NCBI RefSeq assembly: GCF_019931755.1
Contig: NZ_CP082918.1
Span: 476,001 to 540,000, forward strand
Direction: 5' to 3'
DNA from: Sutcliffiella horikoshii
Lineage (GTDB): Bacteria > Bacillota > Bacilli > Bacillales > Bacillaceae_I
DNA length: 64,000 bases
Part shown: in pieces, positions 17,269-26,116 of the stretch
Layout of the letters: the number at the start of each line of letters is the position of its first letter
Numbering within the stretch: the first letter of the stretch is position 1
Program-made: the position numbers and the translations under genes
The notes under the pieces: model-generated
What the model saw: the letters and a program-made list of their open reading frames with translations, nothing else
What the model was told of the DNA's origin: nothing
The model's database searches: none

Positions 17269-18234
17269 ATGCAACAATCAAATAGAATTTTGAAAGAAGA
17301 GACGCTTGAAGCTGCGCTTGCTTCATTATATGATTTGGCAGGTCCAATCTCTTGTACGTTCCTCAGAAGGAGTTTCAATGATCATTATGTGGTTAATACA
17401 GGGGACGAGAAGTATATTTTGCGAGTATATCTTAATGAAAAAAGCTATATTCATAATCAAGAAAATATTCATTTTGAATTAGATTTCCTTACATATTTGC
17501 ATTCCAAAAATGTAAAGCTTTGCTCCATCCGATTGGAAAATGAAATCAGATACGTTGCCTTGTTTCCTTTTGCGAAAGGAAAACCAATTGAGCCGGATCT
17601 TACAGAGAGTCAAGCTCTTGCTTTTGGTGAAGTGATTGGAAAATTACATGGTGAGTCCAATGCCTTTAGAAGTGAATTTTCCCGGTATTATTTGAATGTC
17701 AAAGAGCTTATTGCAGAACCGCTTAACCAAATCGAAGTATATGCCAATTTGTTCGGTCTTGGCAATCTTGATTTTTACCGGGATGCGGCCGGAAAATTAA
17801 TGGAAGGGTTGAATCGCCTCCTTAAAGACAAGGAAACCTTTGGACTCATTCATGGAGATCCAAACCCTTCTAATCTTTATTTTAGTAAAACAAGTGGCTT
17901 CTCTCTTTTTGACTTCGATCACTGTGGTTTTGGTTATAGAATTCATGACTTGGCAGTTGTTAAGCTTAGTTATCCAGAGGATGTTTACGACTCGGTAGTG
18001 GAGGGCTATGAGCGGATTAGGACGCTTCATAAAAACGAAAAAGAATTCATCCCATTATATGCTGATATTTTATTGGTAAAGAAATTCAGCGATATTTTAA
18101 ACATGCTTGAAGTGACAGGTGCAGATGAAACCACCAAGAAATCAATTGCCTCAAATGCGATGAAGACCTTAAAAGATATGAGTAATCATGAGGGAAATAT
18201 GGATGAAAGAATAGACGATACCTGGGACGTTTAA
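17269..18234 (+). CDS. APH family phosphotransferase
   Basis: 321 aa aminoglycoside-phosphotransferase/choline-kinase fold. The catalytic Brenner motif LIHGDPNPSNLYF (about residues 195-207) and the metal-binding FDFDHCGFGYRIHD (about 216-229) are intact. The N-terminal lobe has the YILRVYLNEKSY strand with the likely ATP-binding Lys or Arg. The substrate could be a sugar, choline or homoserine; nothing nearby decides it. Confidence 0.85.
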   Translation: MQQSNRILKEETLEAALASLYDLAGPISCTFLRRSFNDHYVVNTGDEKYILRVYLNEKSYIHNQENIHFELDFLTYLHSKNVKLCSIRLENEIRYVALFPFAKGKPIEPDLTESQALAFGEVIGKLHGESNAFRSEFSRYYLNVKELIAEPLNQIEVYANLFGLGNLDFYRDAAGKLMEGLNRLLKDKETFGLIHGDPNPSNLYFSKTSGFSLFDFDHCGFGYRIHDLAVVKLSYPEDVYDSVVEGYERIRTLHKNEKEFIPLYADILLVKKFSDILNMLEVTGADETTKKSIASNAMKTLKDMSNHEGNMDERIDDTWDV

Positions 18235-18419
18235 TAAAGACAATTCCGGGGATACCAAATACCCATGTGGTTGTTGATGACACGATCATTACTGTAAAAG
18301 TGAAGACATGTTCACAGCGGAAAAGGAGGGAGGGAAGTCTTCATAAGGTGGATGAAGACCTGTTTGAATGGAAAAAGGTTGAGGAGAGGTCCTCATCATC
18401 CAATCACTCTTCCCCATAG
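18231..18419 (+). pseudogene. Possible gene remnant, open frame without start
   Basis: An open frame of about 60 codons with coding-like composition (IPNTHVVVDDTIITVKVK) overlaps the end of the phosphotransferase gene and stops at TAG 18417. It has no suitable start codon or ribosome binding site. A hairpin AAGTCTTCAT/ATGAAGACCT lies inside it. Best read as decayed coding DNA. Confidence 0.2.
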
Positions 18420-18435
18420 CCACCTCAAACAAAAA

Positions 18436-18457
18436 ATGGGCCACGGTGCCTGTCCCC
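18436..18457 (-). repeat. REP-like element, single arm
   Basis: TGGGCCACGGTGCCTGTCCCC on the plus strand, 13 nt beyond the stop codon of the minus-strand permease gene. Confidence 0.8.
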
Positions 18458-18470
18458 GCAACCCACCCAC

Positions 18471-19820
18471 TCAACTATACTTCAACTTCTTCCCCGCACC
18501 TTTTTTCCACTTACGCTGCATGATTAAGGTAACAATCGCAATTAACGCAACAAACAAAATACTGATGAAGAAACCGTTTCGGACGGTTTTTTCTACGATG
18601 GTCCCGCTTATGGCTACTAGCAGTAAGAGCAGCCCCAGCACGGAAACGAATTTCCCCTTTTTTTCTAACCGCATGGATGAAAGCAAGATAAATATCCAGT
18701 TATACAACAATAATAATCCTGCCGCGGTGGTGATGTATTCAAACACCTTGCTTTGCAACACAAATGCACAAACAACGGAAGCTGCTAACCCCACCACTCC
18801 AAGTAACAGGGAGGGAAGTGGTAGCTCCCTAAACTGCAATTTTTTCTGAAATAGCTTTGGTGCATCCCCGTCTTTTGCCAACGTGACCAACAGGGTGGTT
18901 ACCCCGAACAGGGCTGCGGTCATGGTGGAGAAACCTGCGATGATGATGGCCCCGTTGAAAACATGAGGGAAGAAATTCAGGTCGTAATTGGTTAGGGCGG
19001 TCACGAACGGGCTTTCTTTTTCATTGAATTTTTCAAAGGCAGCCAGGCTAACTGCAAGTCCAAGGGAGCCTACATAGAGAATCATTAAAATGAACATCAT
19101 GACGGTTCCGGCTTTTAACGTATCTTCTTTCTTTTTCAGCTGCATGGCCATGAGCCCGATTACTTCGATTCCGCCGTAAGCGTAGAAGGCATAGATTAGC
19201 GAAGACCAGACTCCCTTCACACCCATCGGCATCCATTCTTTGATCGTGTTCGGCAAATTGCCGGGGCTACCGCCATCTCCCTTAATCCAGCCAAAATAAA
19301 TCCCCAAAGCAATGACAATGAACATCACAATCGCCGCAACCTTGATGATGGCAAAAAGGTCTTCCATTTTATCGAAGCCTTTTGTCCCCAGCATTACTAC
19401 GAAAAACGACAACACTGCGTAACCTGCAGAGAAAATCCAAAGCGGCACGTCTGGAAACCAAAATTGAGATAACAAGCCTAGGGCAGTCAGTTGACTACCC
19501 ATGATTAGTATGTTGGAGCACCAGTAATTCCAGCCGCAGCTGAATCCAGCCCATTTTCCAAAAGCTTTGCCTGCGTAGTAGCAGAAGGATCCTTCTTGTG
19601 GGTCGTCGATGGTCATTTTGGCTAATCTGCTGTACACGATATAGGTCCCGGCCGCGCCGATCAAAAAGGAAAGGATGATTGAAGCGCCAGCAAGTTTGAT
19701 TCCTAAAGAGGAACCAAGGAAAAAGCCGATGCCAATGGTGCATCCGATTCCTATTAGTGACAGTTGCCACCAGGCTAGATCACCTGTTGTTTGTTTGGAA
19801 CTGCAAGAGGCTTTTGACAT
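18471..19820 (-). CDS. APC family amino-acid permease
   Basis: 449 aa with about twelve helices. The first helix contains GIGCTIGIGFFLG, the substrate-binding unwound segment typical of amino-acid/polyamine/organocation permeases. The substrate is not determinable. It is the last gene of a minus-strand run and starts 20 nt after the MFS gene stop, so it is likely co-transcribed with it. Confidence 0.88.
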   Translation of the reverse strand: MSKASCSSKQTTGDLAWWQLSLIGIGCTIGIGFFLGSSLGIKLAGASIILSFLIGAAGTYIVYSRLAKMTIDDPQEGSFCYYAGKAFGKWAGFSCGWNYWCSNILIMGSQLTALGLLSQFWFPDVPLWIFSAGYAVLSFFVVMLGTKGFDKMEDLFAIIKVAAIVMFIVIALGIYFGWIKGDGGSPGNLPNTIKEWMPMGVKGVWSSLIYAFYAYGGIEVIGLMAMQLKKKEDTLKAGTVMMFILMILYVGSLGLAVSLAAFEKFNEKESPFVTALTNYDLNFFPHVFNGAIIIAGFSTMTAALFGVTTLLVTLAKDGDAPKLFQKKLQFRELPLPSLLLGVVGLAASVVCAFVLQSKVFEYITTAAGLLLLYNWIFILLSSMRLEKKGKFVSVLGLLLLLVAISGTIVEKTVRNGFFISILFVALIAIVTLIMQRKWKKGAGKKLKYS

Positions 19821-19840
19821 GTGATTCTCCTTCTAACCAG

Positions 19841-21073
19841 CTACCAAAGCGTGCTTTTCTTTGGCTTTACATTTTGGACGAAAAAGAAAACAAGAATTCC
19901 AATAATGATGGCCAACGCACTAGACAGATAAAGACTTATGAGTAGGTGGTTTTTCATTACGACTGACATGATTGGTGGACCCGCAGCGACTCCGATGAAT
20001 CGGGAAGAGCTATAAAGAGATGAGATCGTCCCTTTCTCTTCCTTTTCTACATTTTCCGTAATCAAAGCATCAAGCGTGGGCAACATTGCCCCAATGCTAA
20101 TGCCGATAAAGCTGGAGATGGTGAGCAATAAAAAAATCTTTTCATTTTGATATTCTACAAAAACAATGGTTAAGGCGATGACCCCAAGGGATACCAGAAG
20201 AATTTTTCTCATCAATTCAATATTTCCTTTGATCACTTTTCCTGTGATATAGGAAGAGACACAGAGGGTAAATAAAGGGACCGCCAAATATAACCCTTTT
20301 TTCACACCATGCAGGTTATGCGTTTTTTCAAGAATGTCTGACAGGTAAAATAATAGTCCGAATAGGATCAGCATGGAATATATACCGATAACAAAGGTGG
20401 TATAGAGCCATTTTCCTTCTTTTTGAAAGATCTTTTTGGTGTTTTGAATAAAAATATTTAGTGCGAGTGGTTTGTCTTTTTGCTTAGGCACCTTGATAAA
20501 GAAAAGGACCATTAAGATAGAAATCAAACTGAAAACGGATATAGAAAAGAATGGGAGATACCATAGGACAGCTGCCAACAGTGAACCCAATATTGGACTA
20601 AGAACCTTCCCAAATGTATTGGACGTTTCAATGATACCTAAACAAGAACTGGTCTTCTCATCGTCATCTTGATATAGGTCCCCAACGAGTGGCAAAATAA
20701 TTGGTGTCGCACCTGCTGCCCCAACACCTTGAATGATTCTTCCGATTATAATCCAAGTGTATGGATCCTCTATTTTCCAAGATGCAAATCCGGAAATCAG
20801 TCCCCCGATGAGCGCCATCGTCAAACTAGGCAATATAATCATTTTCCTGCCAAACCGGTCAGACAGATAACCTGCAATAGGTATTAAAAAAATAGAAGCA
20901 ACAGAATAAGAAGTGATGATCATACTGGATTGGAAGGAGGAGATGTCCAATTCTTTTTCGAGCATTGGCAAAACAGGAATAAGCATAGAATTGCCCAGCG
21001 TCATAATAAGAGGGATGGAAGCCATGCTTATTATGCACCAAGCACTGACTTGTCCGATTTTCTTGTTTGTCAC
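19841..21073 (-). CDS. MFS transporter, DHA1 drug-efflux type
   Basis: 410 aa, twelve helices. Motif A, AGYLSDRFGRKMII, lies between helices 2 and 3 (about residues 65-80), and helix 4 has the GRIIQGVGAAGATPII pattern of proton-driven multidrug antiporters. GTG start with GGAGGGG 5 nt upstream. It lies between the GvpU-like and amino-acid permease genes on the same strand. Confidence 0.88.
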   Translation of the reverse strand: MTNKKIGQVSAWCIISMASIPLIMTLGNSMLIPVLPMLEKELDISSFQSSMIITSYSVASIFLIPIAGYLSDRFGRKMIILPSLTMALIGGLISGFASWKIEDPYTWIIIGRIIQGVGAAGATPIILPLVGDLYQDDDEKTSSCLGIIETSNTFGKVLSPILGSLLAAVLWYLPFFSISVFSLISILMVLFFIKVPKQKDKPLALNIFIQNTKKIFQKEGKWLYTTFVIGIYSMLILFGLLFYLSDILEKTHNLHGVKKGLYLAVPLFTLCVSSYITGKVIKGNIELMRKILLVSLGVIALTIVFVEYQNEKIFLLLTISSFIGISIGAMLPTLDALITENVEKEEKGTISSLYSSSRFIGVAAGPPIMSVVMKNHLLISLYLSSALAIIIGILVFFFVQNVKPKKSTLW

Positions 21074-21118
21074 CTCTACCCCTCCATCGTCTTGTCTACG
21101 ATTAATAAGTTCGAATGC

Positions 21119-21532
21119 TTAAAGCTTAAATGAAAACCCATCAATGGAATCAATTCTTCCACGCCACCATGCATGACTTTTGATAGGAGATTGCGTGGTT
21201 CCAGAGATATACGCAGCGTCTTTTAAATGAATAAAAGTAGCAATCATATCCTGCTTTTTCTTCTCCTTTTCCTCTTGCCGTTCACTGATATAGGCCTCTT
21301 TAAGGTCAGTGAATTTTTTATGTAGAACGTGCTTCAGGGTGCTATTTTCTACATCATCTGCAGAGGCGATGATTCCTTCATAATAAGTATGCGGTCCTAC
21401 AAGCGTTCCGGCTACCACTGTCCCACTAATATTTAACGTGATTCCTATCTCTACACCGTCTTTGTCAGTTAAATCAAGCAACATTTGCATCACTGCATCA
21501 TCGGTAGATACGTTTTCCTCTTTTTTCGCCAA
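21119..21532 (-). CDS. GvpU-like protein
   Basis: 137 aa. The sequence follows the gas-vesicle accessory protein GvpU of Bacillus megaterium: GITLNISGTVVAGTLVG strand pair, a charged Glu/Lys-rich middle, TFIHLKDAAYISG, and the ending WWRGRIDSIDGFSF. No gvp structural genes are present in the window, so the protein probably has another role or acts alone. TTG start with GAGGGG upstream. Confidence 0.7.
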   Translation of the reverse strand: MAKKEENVSTDDAVMQMLLDLTDKDGVEIGITLNISGTVVAGTLVGPHTYYEGIIASADDVENSTLKHVLHKKFTDLKEAYISERQEEKEKKKQDMIATFIHLKDAAYISGTTQSPIKSHAWWRGRIDSIDGFSFKL

Positions 21533-21636
21533 GTTAACCCCTCACTTTTTGTATCTTCATCCATTTATTTTGTCACGCACATAGTTAGTATAGGTAAAGT
21601 GAGGGAGGTTATTCTGGAAGTTTGTGCAAATGCTTT

Positions 21637-22266
21637 TTACATAAACAACAACCTAAATGCCTCCACGCCAAAATAAATGCCGAAACCAATCATCGACAAA
21701 GAAGAAATTATCGAAATCACCACAAGAAAATTAGTATGCAGAAGATTCCTCGCGATACTCGAGATCGTAGCCATGAACAAATCCCAAAGTAGGATCCCGC
21801 AGATAATGGCCGCACTATAAATAGCTAACTGGTTACTGGAAAAAGAAGAAGCTGTTTTTGCGAGGACGGATCCATAAATACCAAGCCAAAAAAGAATCGT
21901 AAGTGGGTTAGAGATGGAAAGCAGGAAGCCGGAAATCCATGATCGAAGCAATGTCGTTTTTCCTTTTGGACCATCCACAAAGGTGGATTTCCCGCTTTTC
22001 ACCAAGCTCTCTATCCCGGTGTACGTAAGCACGAAAAAGCCGAAAAGCCAAAGAAATGCTTTCATCATCGGCTGCTCAATGAAATGGATCATCCCCATAT
22101 AAACGAGCAGCATATAGCATATATCCGCAACAAGTGCCCCGACACCAAATATCCAAGCATGTCCAAAACCAAGACGCAATCCTTTATCCAACTGCGCAGC
22201 ATTGACCGGTCCAATAGGTGCTGCCAGTGATACTCCTAAGAATATGTAAGTGAAAATAGAATTCAT
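21637..22266 (-). CDS. LysE family amino-acid exporter
   Basis: 209 aa with six helices. The N-terminal GVSLAAPIGPVNAAQLDKGLR contains the PIGPV motif and adjacent Gly-Phe-Gly turn that define LysE/RhtB translocators. It likely exports amino acids or related cations. First gene of the minus-strand transport block. Confidence 0.88.
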   Translation of the reverse strand: MNSIFTYIFLGVSLAAPIGPVNAAQLDKGLRLGFGHAWIFGVGALVADICYMLLVYMGMIHFIEQPMMKAFLWLFGFFVLTYTGIESLVKSGKSTFVDGPKGKTTLLRSWISGFLLSISNPLTILFWLGIYGSVLAKTASSFSSNQLAIYSAAIICGILLWDLFMATISSIARNLLHTNFLVVISIISSLSMIGFGIYFGVEAFRLLFM

Positions 22267-22367
22267 TTTTAGCCCTCCCCATCATCTCCTTACATTTCTA
22301 TTCACGAAGGAAGGGTTGTACCACATTTTTTCATAAGAAAAGAGCCCCAAACTTGGAGCCCTGAGGC

Positions 22368-22601
22368 CTAATCGTTCTGTATTTCATTCACAGCTGCTTG
22401 TGTCTCTTTCAAGCGTCTTAACATATCTTTTGCATGCTGTTCATCTGAAGTGGGCGAGGTATTATGGGGAGCATCCTTTAGCGCTTTTTCTACTTTTTCA
22501 ATAGCCTGATGTGAATATCCGATATTATCCGAGTTGCTTTCCAATTGTGAAGCATAAACAGCCTTATCTGCTTCTTCTAACAATTTTTTTAACTTGTCCA
22601 T
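22368..22601 (-). CDS. Small helical cytosolic protein
   Basis: 77 aa, highly charged and almost wholly helical by composition (DKLKKLLEEADKAV, KVEKALKDA, DMLRRLKETQAAVNEI). A strong AGGAGG site precedes the ATG. No family recognised. Confidence 0.6.
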   Translation of the reverse strand: MDKLKKLLEEADKAVYASQLESNSDNIGYSHQAIEKVEKALKDAPHNTSPTSDEQHAKDMLRRLKETQAAVNEIQND

Positions 22602-22747
22602 CTCATGCCTCCTTACTACGAATAATGTAAAGTTATTTTATGCAAAAAGGTTGGTTTTACACGAAAATTAAAAACGTTCCCAAGGCCAATTAAAATTCCT
22701 TCTACTAGGCAACAATAAAAATATTATTTTGTGATGGGGGTATTTTC

Positions 22748-23602
22748 ATGTCTTTATTTTCAAAGAGCCCGATGAGGCCGCATGCAAGTAGTGAATATGA
22801 TGTGTTAAAAAAAGTTATTCTCTGCAAACCGGAGTACATGACCATCCGTGAAGTCATCAATGAAACGCAGAAAAAGTTTAAGGATGAGGGCATTCATATT
22901 GAAATTGCGATGGCACAGCACAAGAAGTTCGTAGAAACATTGGAGGACCATGGAGTGGAGGTTATTCTCCTGCCTGCCATCAAAATGTTCCCAGAGCAAG
23001 TTTTCACACGTGATATAGGCTTCACCCTTGGGAATATTCTATTTGTGGCGGAAATGGCGAATAAAATTAGACAGGGCGAAGAAGAGGTCCTAAAAAGTAT
23101 GTTGGAGGAAAAGGACATTTCTTATTTGAATTTAAAAGGTGACATGATTGAAGGCGGAGACGTCATCATTAATGGAGAAACGGTGTATGTCGGCCTGAGC
23201 AACCGGACCAACGAGGATGCAATCGAACACTTGCAAAGCATCCTGCCACATTATGAAGTCGTGAAAGTGCCATTCAAAGAAAAATACTTACATCTCGATT
23301 GCGTGTTCAACATCATTTCACCGACAGAAGCACTTTACTACCCAGAAGCATTCACACCAAAAGAACTAGACATCCTCGCGTCGCGGTTTGAACTTATCGA
23401 AGTAACAGATGAGGAACAGTTCACCCTTGGCACAAACGTACTCAACATAGGCAACAAAAGGGTATTCAGCCTCCCCGTAAATCCAAAGGTAAACGCAGAA
23501 CTCACCAAGAGGGGATTTGAAGTAATAGAAGTCGACATCATCGAAATCATTAAATCCGGCGGATCCTTCCGTTGTTGTACGTTACCGATACTTCGTGGGT
23601 AG
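22748..23602 (+). CDS. DDAH/arginine deiminase-superfamily hydrolase, YkgA-like
   Basis: 284 aa pentein-fold guanidino hydrolase. Visible active-site elements are FTRDIGF (about residues 86-92), EGGDVII (about 138-144), the catalytic His in YLHLDCVFN (about 180-188) and the nucleophilic Cys in SGGSFRCCTLPI near the C terminus. Length and motifs match B. subtilis YkgA. Methylated arginine or a related amidine is the likely substrate. A paired REP element begins directly after the stop. Confidence 0.88.
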   Translation: MSLFSKSPMRPHASSEYDVLKKVILCKPEYMTIREVINETQKKFKDEGIHIEIAMAQHKKFVETLEDHGVEVILLPAIKMFPEQVFTRDIGFTLGNILFVAEMANKIRQGEEEVLKSMLEEKDISYLNLKGDMIEGGDVIINGETVYVGLSNRTNEDAIEHLQSILPHYEVVKVPFKEKYLHLDCVFNIISPTEALYYPEAFTPKELDILASRFELIEVTDEEQFTLGTNVLNIGNKRVFSLPVNPKVNAELTKRGFEVIEVDIIEIIKSGGSFRCCTLPILRG

Positions 23603-23603
23603 A

Positions 23604-23651
23604 GGGGACAGGCACGATGACCCACTTTTAACAGTGGGTCGCTGTGATACC
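23604..23651. repeat. REP-like element, inverted pair with one decayed arm
   Basis: GGGGACAGGCACGATGACCCA at 23604-23624 faces TGGGTCGCTGTGATACC at 23635-23651. The second arm has lost the CCTGTCCCC part. The first arm starts 1 nt after the stop codon of the DDAH-family gene. Confidence 0.8.
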
Positions 23652-23737
23652 CGCATCTAAAATTGGAAAATGTATTTTTCGTATAAAGCGTGATAGTTAT
23701 CCTTTTATCCACTATAATGAATAGAGGAGGTGATAAC

Positions 23738-24217
23738 ATGGAAAAGCAAATTCTAGAACTGCTGATTGGATTGGACTCGGAAGTTAAAGGCTTAAAGTCA
23801 GAAATCGGCAGTATGAAGTCAGAAATGACAAGTATGAAGTCGGAAATTGGCAGTGTGAAGTCGGAAATGACAGGTGTGAAGTCAGAAATTGGCAGTCTGA
23901 AGTCGGAAATGACAGGTGTGAAGTCAGAAATTGGCAGTGTGAAATCCGGACTCGGTAGTTTGAAGTCAGAAATGGCAGGCATGAAATCAGAAATGGCAGG
24001 CATGAAATCAGAAATGCATGAGCGTTTTAATGGTGTTAACGAGCGATTTAATACTGTTGACAAGCGTTTTGATACTGTCGAAGGAAAGCTTGACGGAATG
24101 GGAAATCAATTCGAACTAACAAATGAGTCCAGGATAAATGAGGTCGACTTCCTAGACAACAAGGTGAACAGGCTTGAAAAAGAAATCTTCATTATGAAAA
24201 GTAAAAGTAACAGATAA
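23738..24217 (+). CDS. Heptad-repeat coiled-coil protein
   Basis: 159 aa. Residues 20-92 consist of about ten perfect heptads of the form K-S-E-I/M-x-x-M/V/L, encoded by 21-bp DNA repeats (23795-24016), with an alternating KSEIGSx/KSEMTxx superpattern. The rest (ERFNGVNERFNTVDKRFDTV) continues the coiled coil with heptads of another kind. It is likely a long parallel helical oligomer in the cytosol. The ATG at 23738 is used because AGGAGG lies 7 nt upstream. Function unknown. Confidence 0.8.
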   Translation: MEKQILELLIGLDSEVKGLKSEIGSMKSEMTSMKSEIGSVKSEMTGVKSEIGSLKSEMTGVKSEIGSVKSGLGSLKSEMAGMKSEMAGMKSEMHERFNGVNERFNTVDKRFDTVEGKLDGMGNQFELTNESRINEVDFLDNKVNRLEKEIFIMKSKSNR

Positions 24218-24298
24218 GGTGGCCCCTGCATAACCCTCTATAAAACCTCTAAGTGTTTACTTCCACCTTGCATACCTCAGGAACTATATTCAAACATG

Positions 24299-24335
24299 AA
24301 AAGACGCTTCCCTCTACAGAAGGTAAGCGTCTTTT
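24299..24335. terminator. Bidirectional terminator between convergent genes
   Basis: Near-perfect stem AAAAGACGCTT/AAGCGTCTTTT (24299-24309 and 24325-24335), with A and T tracts on both sides. It serves the coiled-coil gene and the nitroreductase gene. Confidence 0.88.
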
Positions 24336-24347
24336 CCAATGCCGTTA

Positions 24348-24905
24348 TTATTGATTTTTGAACACCGTCAATTTGCTCTCCGCAGACTTTCGTTCGCGTT
24401 TGGGTGGTACCTGTTCAAAGTATCCCATATGCAAGAATCCTGCAATTTTTTCTCCAGGCTGCACACCTAAAATTTTATGAACCTTAGGATCGTATATATG
24501 TGGATTGGTTTTCCATACAACGCCAAGCATCTTCTCCCAAGCAAGCAGCTGGAAATTCTGAATAAGTGAGCTCACTGCCCCGAAGTTTTCCTCCCACTGC
24601 TTTTGCCTCGGGTCTTCCTCCATCACCACGATTAGGAAGGCAGCCGGCTGACTGAAATAATTACGTCTATTTTCCTGCATTTCTGGAGGAAAGGTTCTAA
24701 CCAGTTTCTCCACAAATCCCTCTTTCTCACTTGAAGAAACAAAAATAAACCTCCAAGGCTCTCGCAGTCCATGATTCGGTGCCCAGACAGCATCGTCCAG
24801 TAGTTCAAGAACTGTTTCTTGTGTCACCACTTTGTCGGTGTATCCAGCTTTTATAGAACGTCGCTCTCGTATGGTTTGAGCTAAGGTTGATTTATTCTTT
24901 TCCAT
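24348..24905 (-). CDS. Nitroreductase family protein
   Basis: 185 aa FMN-dependent nitroreductase fold. IRERRSIKAGYTD is the N-terminal FMN-binding Arg-Arg-Ser motif, APNHGLREPWRFIFV the second, and PGEKIAGFLHMGY the C-terminal one. The ATG at 24905 is chosen (GGAG 8 nt upstream) over an in-frame upstream extension. A Fur-like operator at 24934-24948 suggests iron control. The likely role is flavin-dependent reduction of quinones, nitro compounds or ferric chelates. Confidence 0.88.
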   Translation of the reverse strand: MEKNKSTLAQTIRERRSIKAGYTDKVVTQETVLELLDDAVWAPNHGLREPWRFIFVSSSEKEGFVEKLVRTFPPEMQENRRNYFSQPAAFLIVVMEEDPRQKQWEENFGAVSSLIQNFQLLAWEKMLGVVWKTNPHIYDPKVHKILGVQPGEKIAGFLHMGYFEQVPPKRERKSAESKLTVFKNQ

Positions 24906-24933
24906 TAGATGGTCTCCTTTTTTAATATGCGTA

Positions 24934-24948
24934 TGATTATCATTCTCA
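24934..24948 (-). promoter_or_regulatory. Fur-like box upstream of nitroreductase
   Basis: TGATTATCATTCTCA (plus strand) matches the 7-1-7 Bacillus Fur operator TGATAATnATTATCA at all but two arm positions. It lies 29-43 nt upstream of the start codon, over the expected promoter. Confidence 0.6.
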
Positions 24949-25114
24949 ATTACATTGTAGTATAAAATTTTATTTAATTCCATATCTATGGCTGTGAAGA
25001 GAAAATGTGTCATGGAGATAAAGTTAACGGAGAATTAATTAACCAAGGATATCCCCTTGATATGAAAGTCTTGTTTTGAAATAATTGTCATATTAGGAAG
25101 GGGATGTGAAGTAG

Positions 25115-26092
25115 TTGAAGAAAGGTTTTATGTTTGTTTGGATAGTTGGTTTGTTGTTAATGTTTGTTGGTTGTGCAAAGTCCGTTGAGCCAAATGAAGA
25201 GTTGGTGATGGGAGATATTCAAGAGAATGTAAAGGATAGTGCTGATGAAACATCAGGTACTGTTAAAGAAGAAGCACCAGAGTCAGTTGTGGAATCAGAT
25301 AAAGATAAGGAAGATGCAACAAGCCCAACAGAATTTGACGTTGAGAACTACTTAAATGAGCATTATTCACTGGATAACTCACATTTTGAAGCCATTAGCT
25401 GGGAAAATGAAGATACAGGAACAACAGATTATACCGTTAATATCGTTCCTGATTTGAAAGAACATAGTAACGAAATGAAAGAAAAATTTCAGAATGCTCA
25501 TATGAACATCTATGAGGAAATAGAAACAATGACAGAAGCAGCTAAACAAATGATGGATGAATTGCCTAAAATAAATTCTAAGCTTCGCATCGATTCCGTT
25601 AATTGGGTTTCACATGATGGTGAATTCTCCGTTATGTTATTGCAAGATTATGAGAATAGCAGCATAAAAGTAGAAGGAAAGAAGAGTAGCAAAACACTAT
25701 CTCAATTTTCCAGTCAACAAATCGAATGCGCTCGCGTTTGGCTTCTCCTTGGGCCAAATCAAGAAATTGATGAGTTAAATGTTCGAATTATTCCAGCAGG
25801 TGAGCCCGTCAATCCTCATGATGAAACAAGTGCGACATATCCAGAAGAGGTCATCCAATTAACAGGTTCTCGCCTGGTAGATGGCTCCGTAACCTATAGT
25901 GGCAATGGAGATGGCACCATAAACGTATACAATGTACCTTTGCGTTTTGAAAAGAATGTACCGGAAGACCTTGATAGAAATTATATGCGAATACTCACAG
26001 AGGGCATGATTGAAAATACTGAGCTAGTGTACGTTGATCCAGGTCAAGAAGAAGATATTATCGAATTAATTAAGTTGCAAAAAATTCATTGA
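25115..26092 (+). CDS. Lipoprotein of unknown family
   Basis: 325 aa. The signal peptide ends in the lipobox FVGC (Cys 20). An acidic low-complexity linker (about residues 25-70) is followed by a folded domain of about 250 residues with mixed strands and helices. It is expected to be anchored on the outer face of the membrane. TTG start with GGAAGGGG upstream. No family recognised. Confidence 0.65.
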   Translation: MKKGFMFVWIVGLLLMFVGCAKSVEPNEELVMGDIQENVKDSADETSGTVKEEAPESVVESDKDKEDATSPTEFDVENYLNEHYSLDNSHFEAISWENEDTGTTDYTVNIVPDLKEHSNEMKEKFQNAHMNIYEEIETMTEAAKQMMDELPKINSKLRIDSVNWVSHDGEFSVMLLQDYENSSIKVEGKKSSKTLSQFSSQQIECARVWLLLGPNQEIDELNVRIIPAGEPVNPHDETSATYPEEVIQLTGSRLVDGSVTYSGNGDGTINVYNVPLRFEKNVPEDLDRNYMRILTEGMIENTELVYVDPGQEEDIIELIKLQKIH

Positions 26093-26116
26093 ATGAAGGG
26101 AGGTAAGGTTATACAC

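Noticed and set aside
22330..22365. Terminator after the 77-aa minus-strand gene
   Set aside because: GAGCCC occurs as a direct, not inverted, repeat; only a four-base stem remains, too weak to call.
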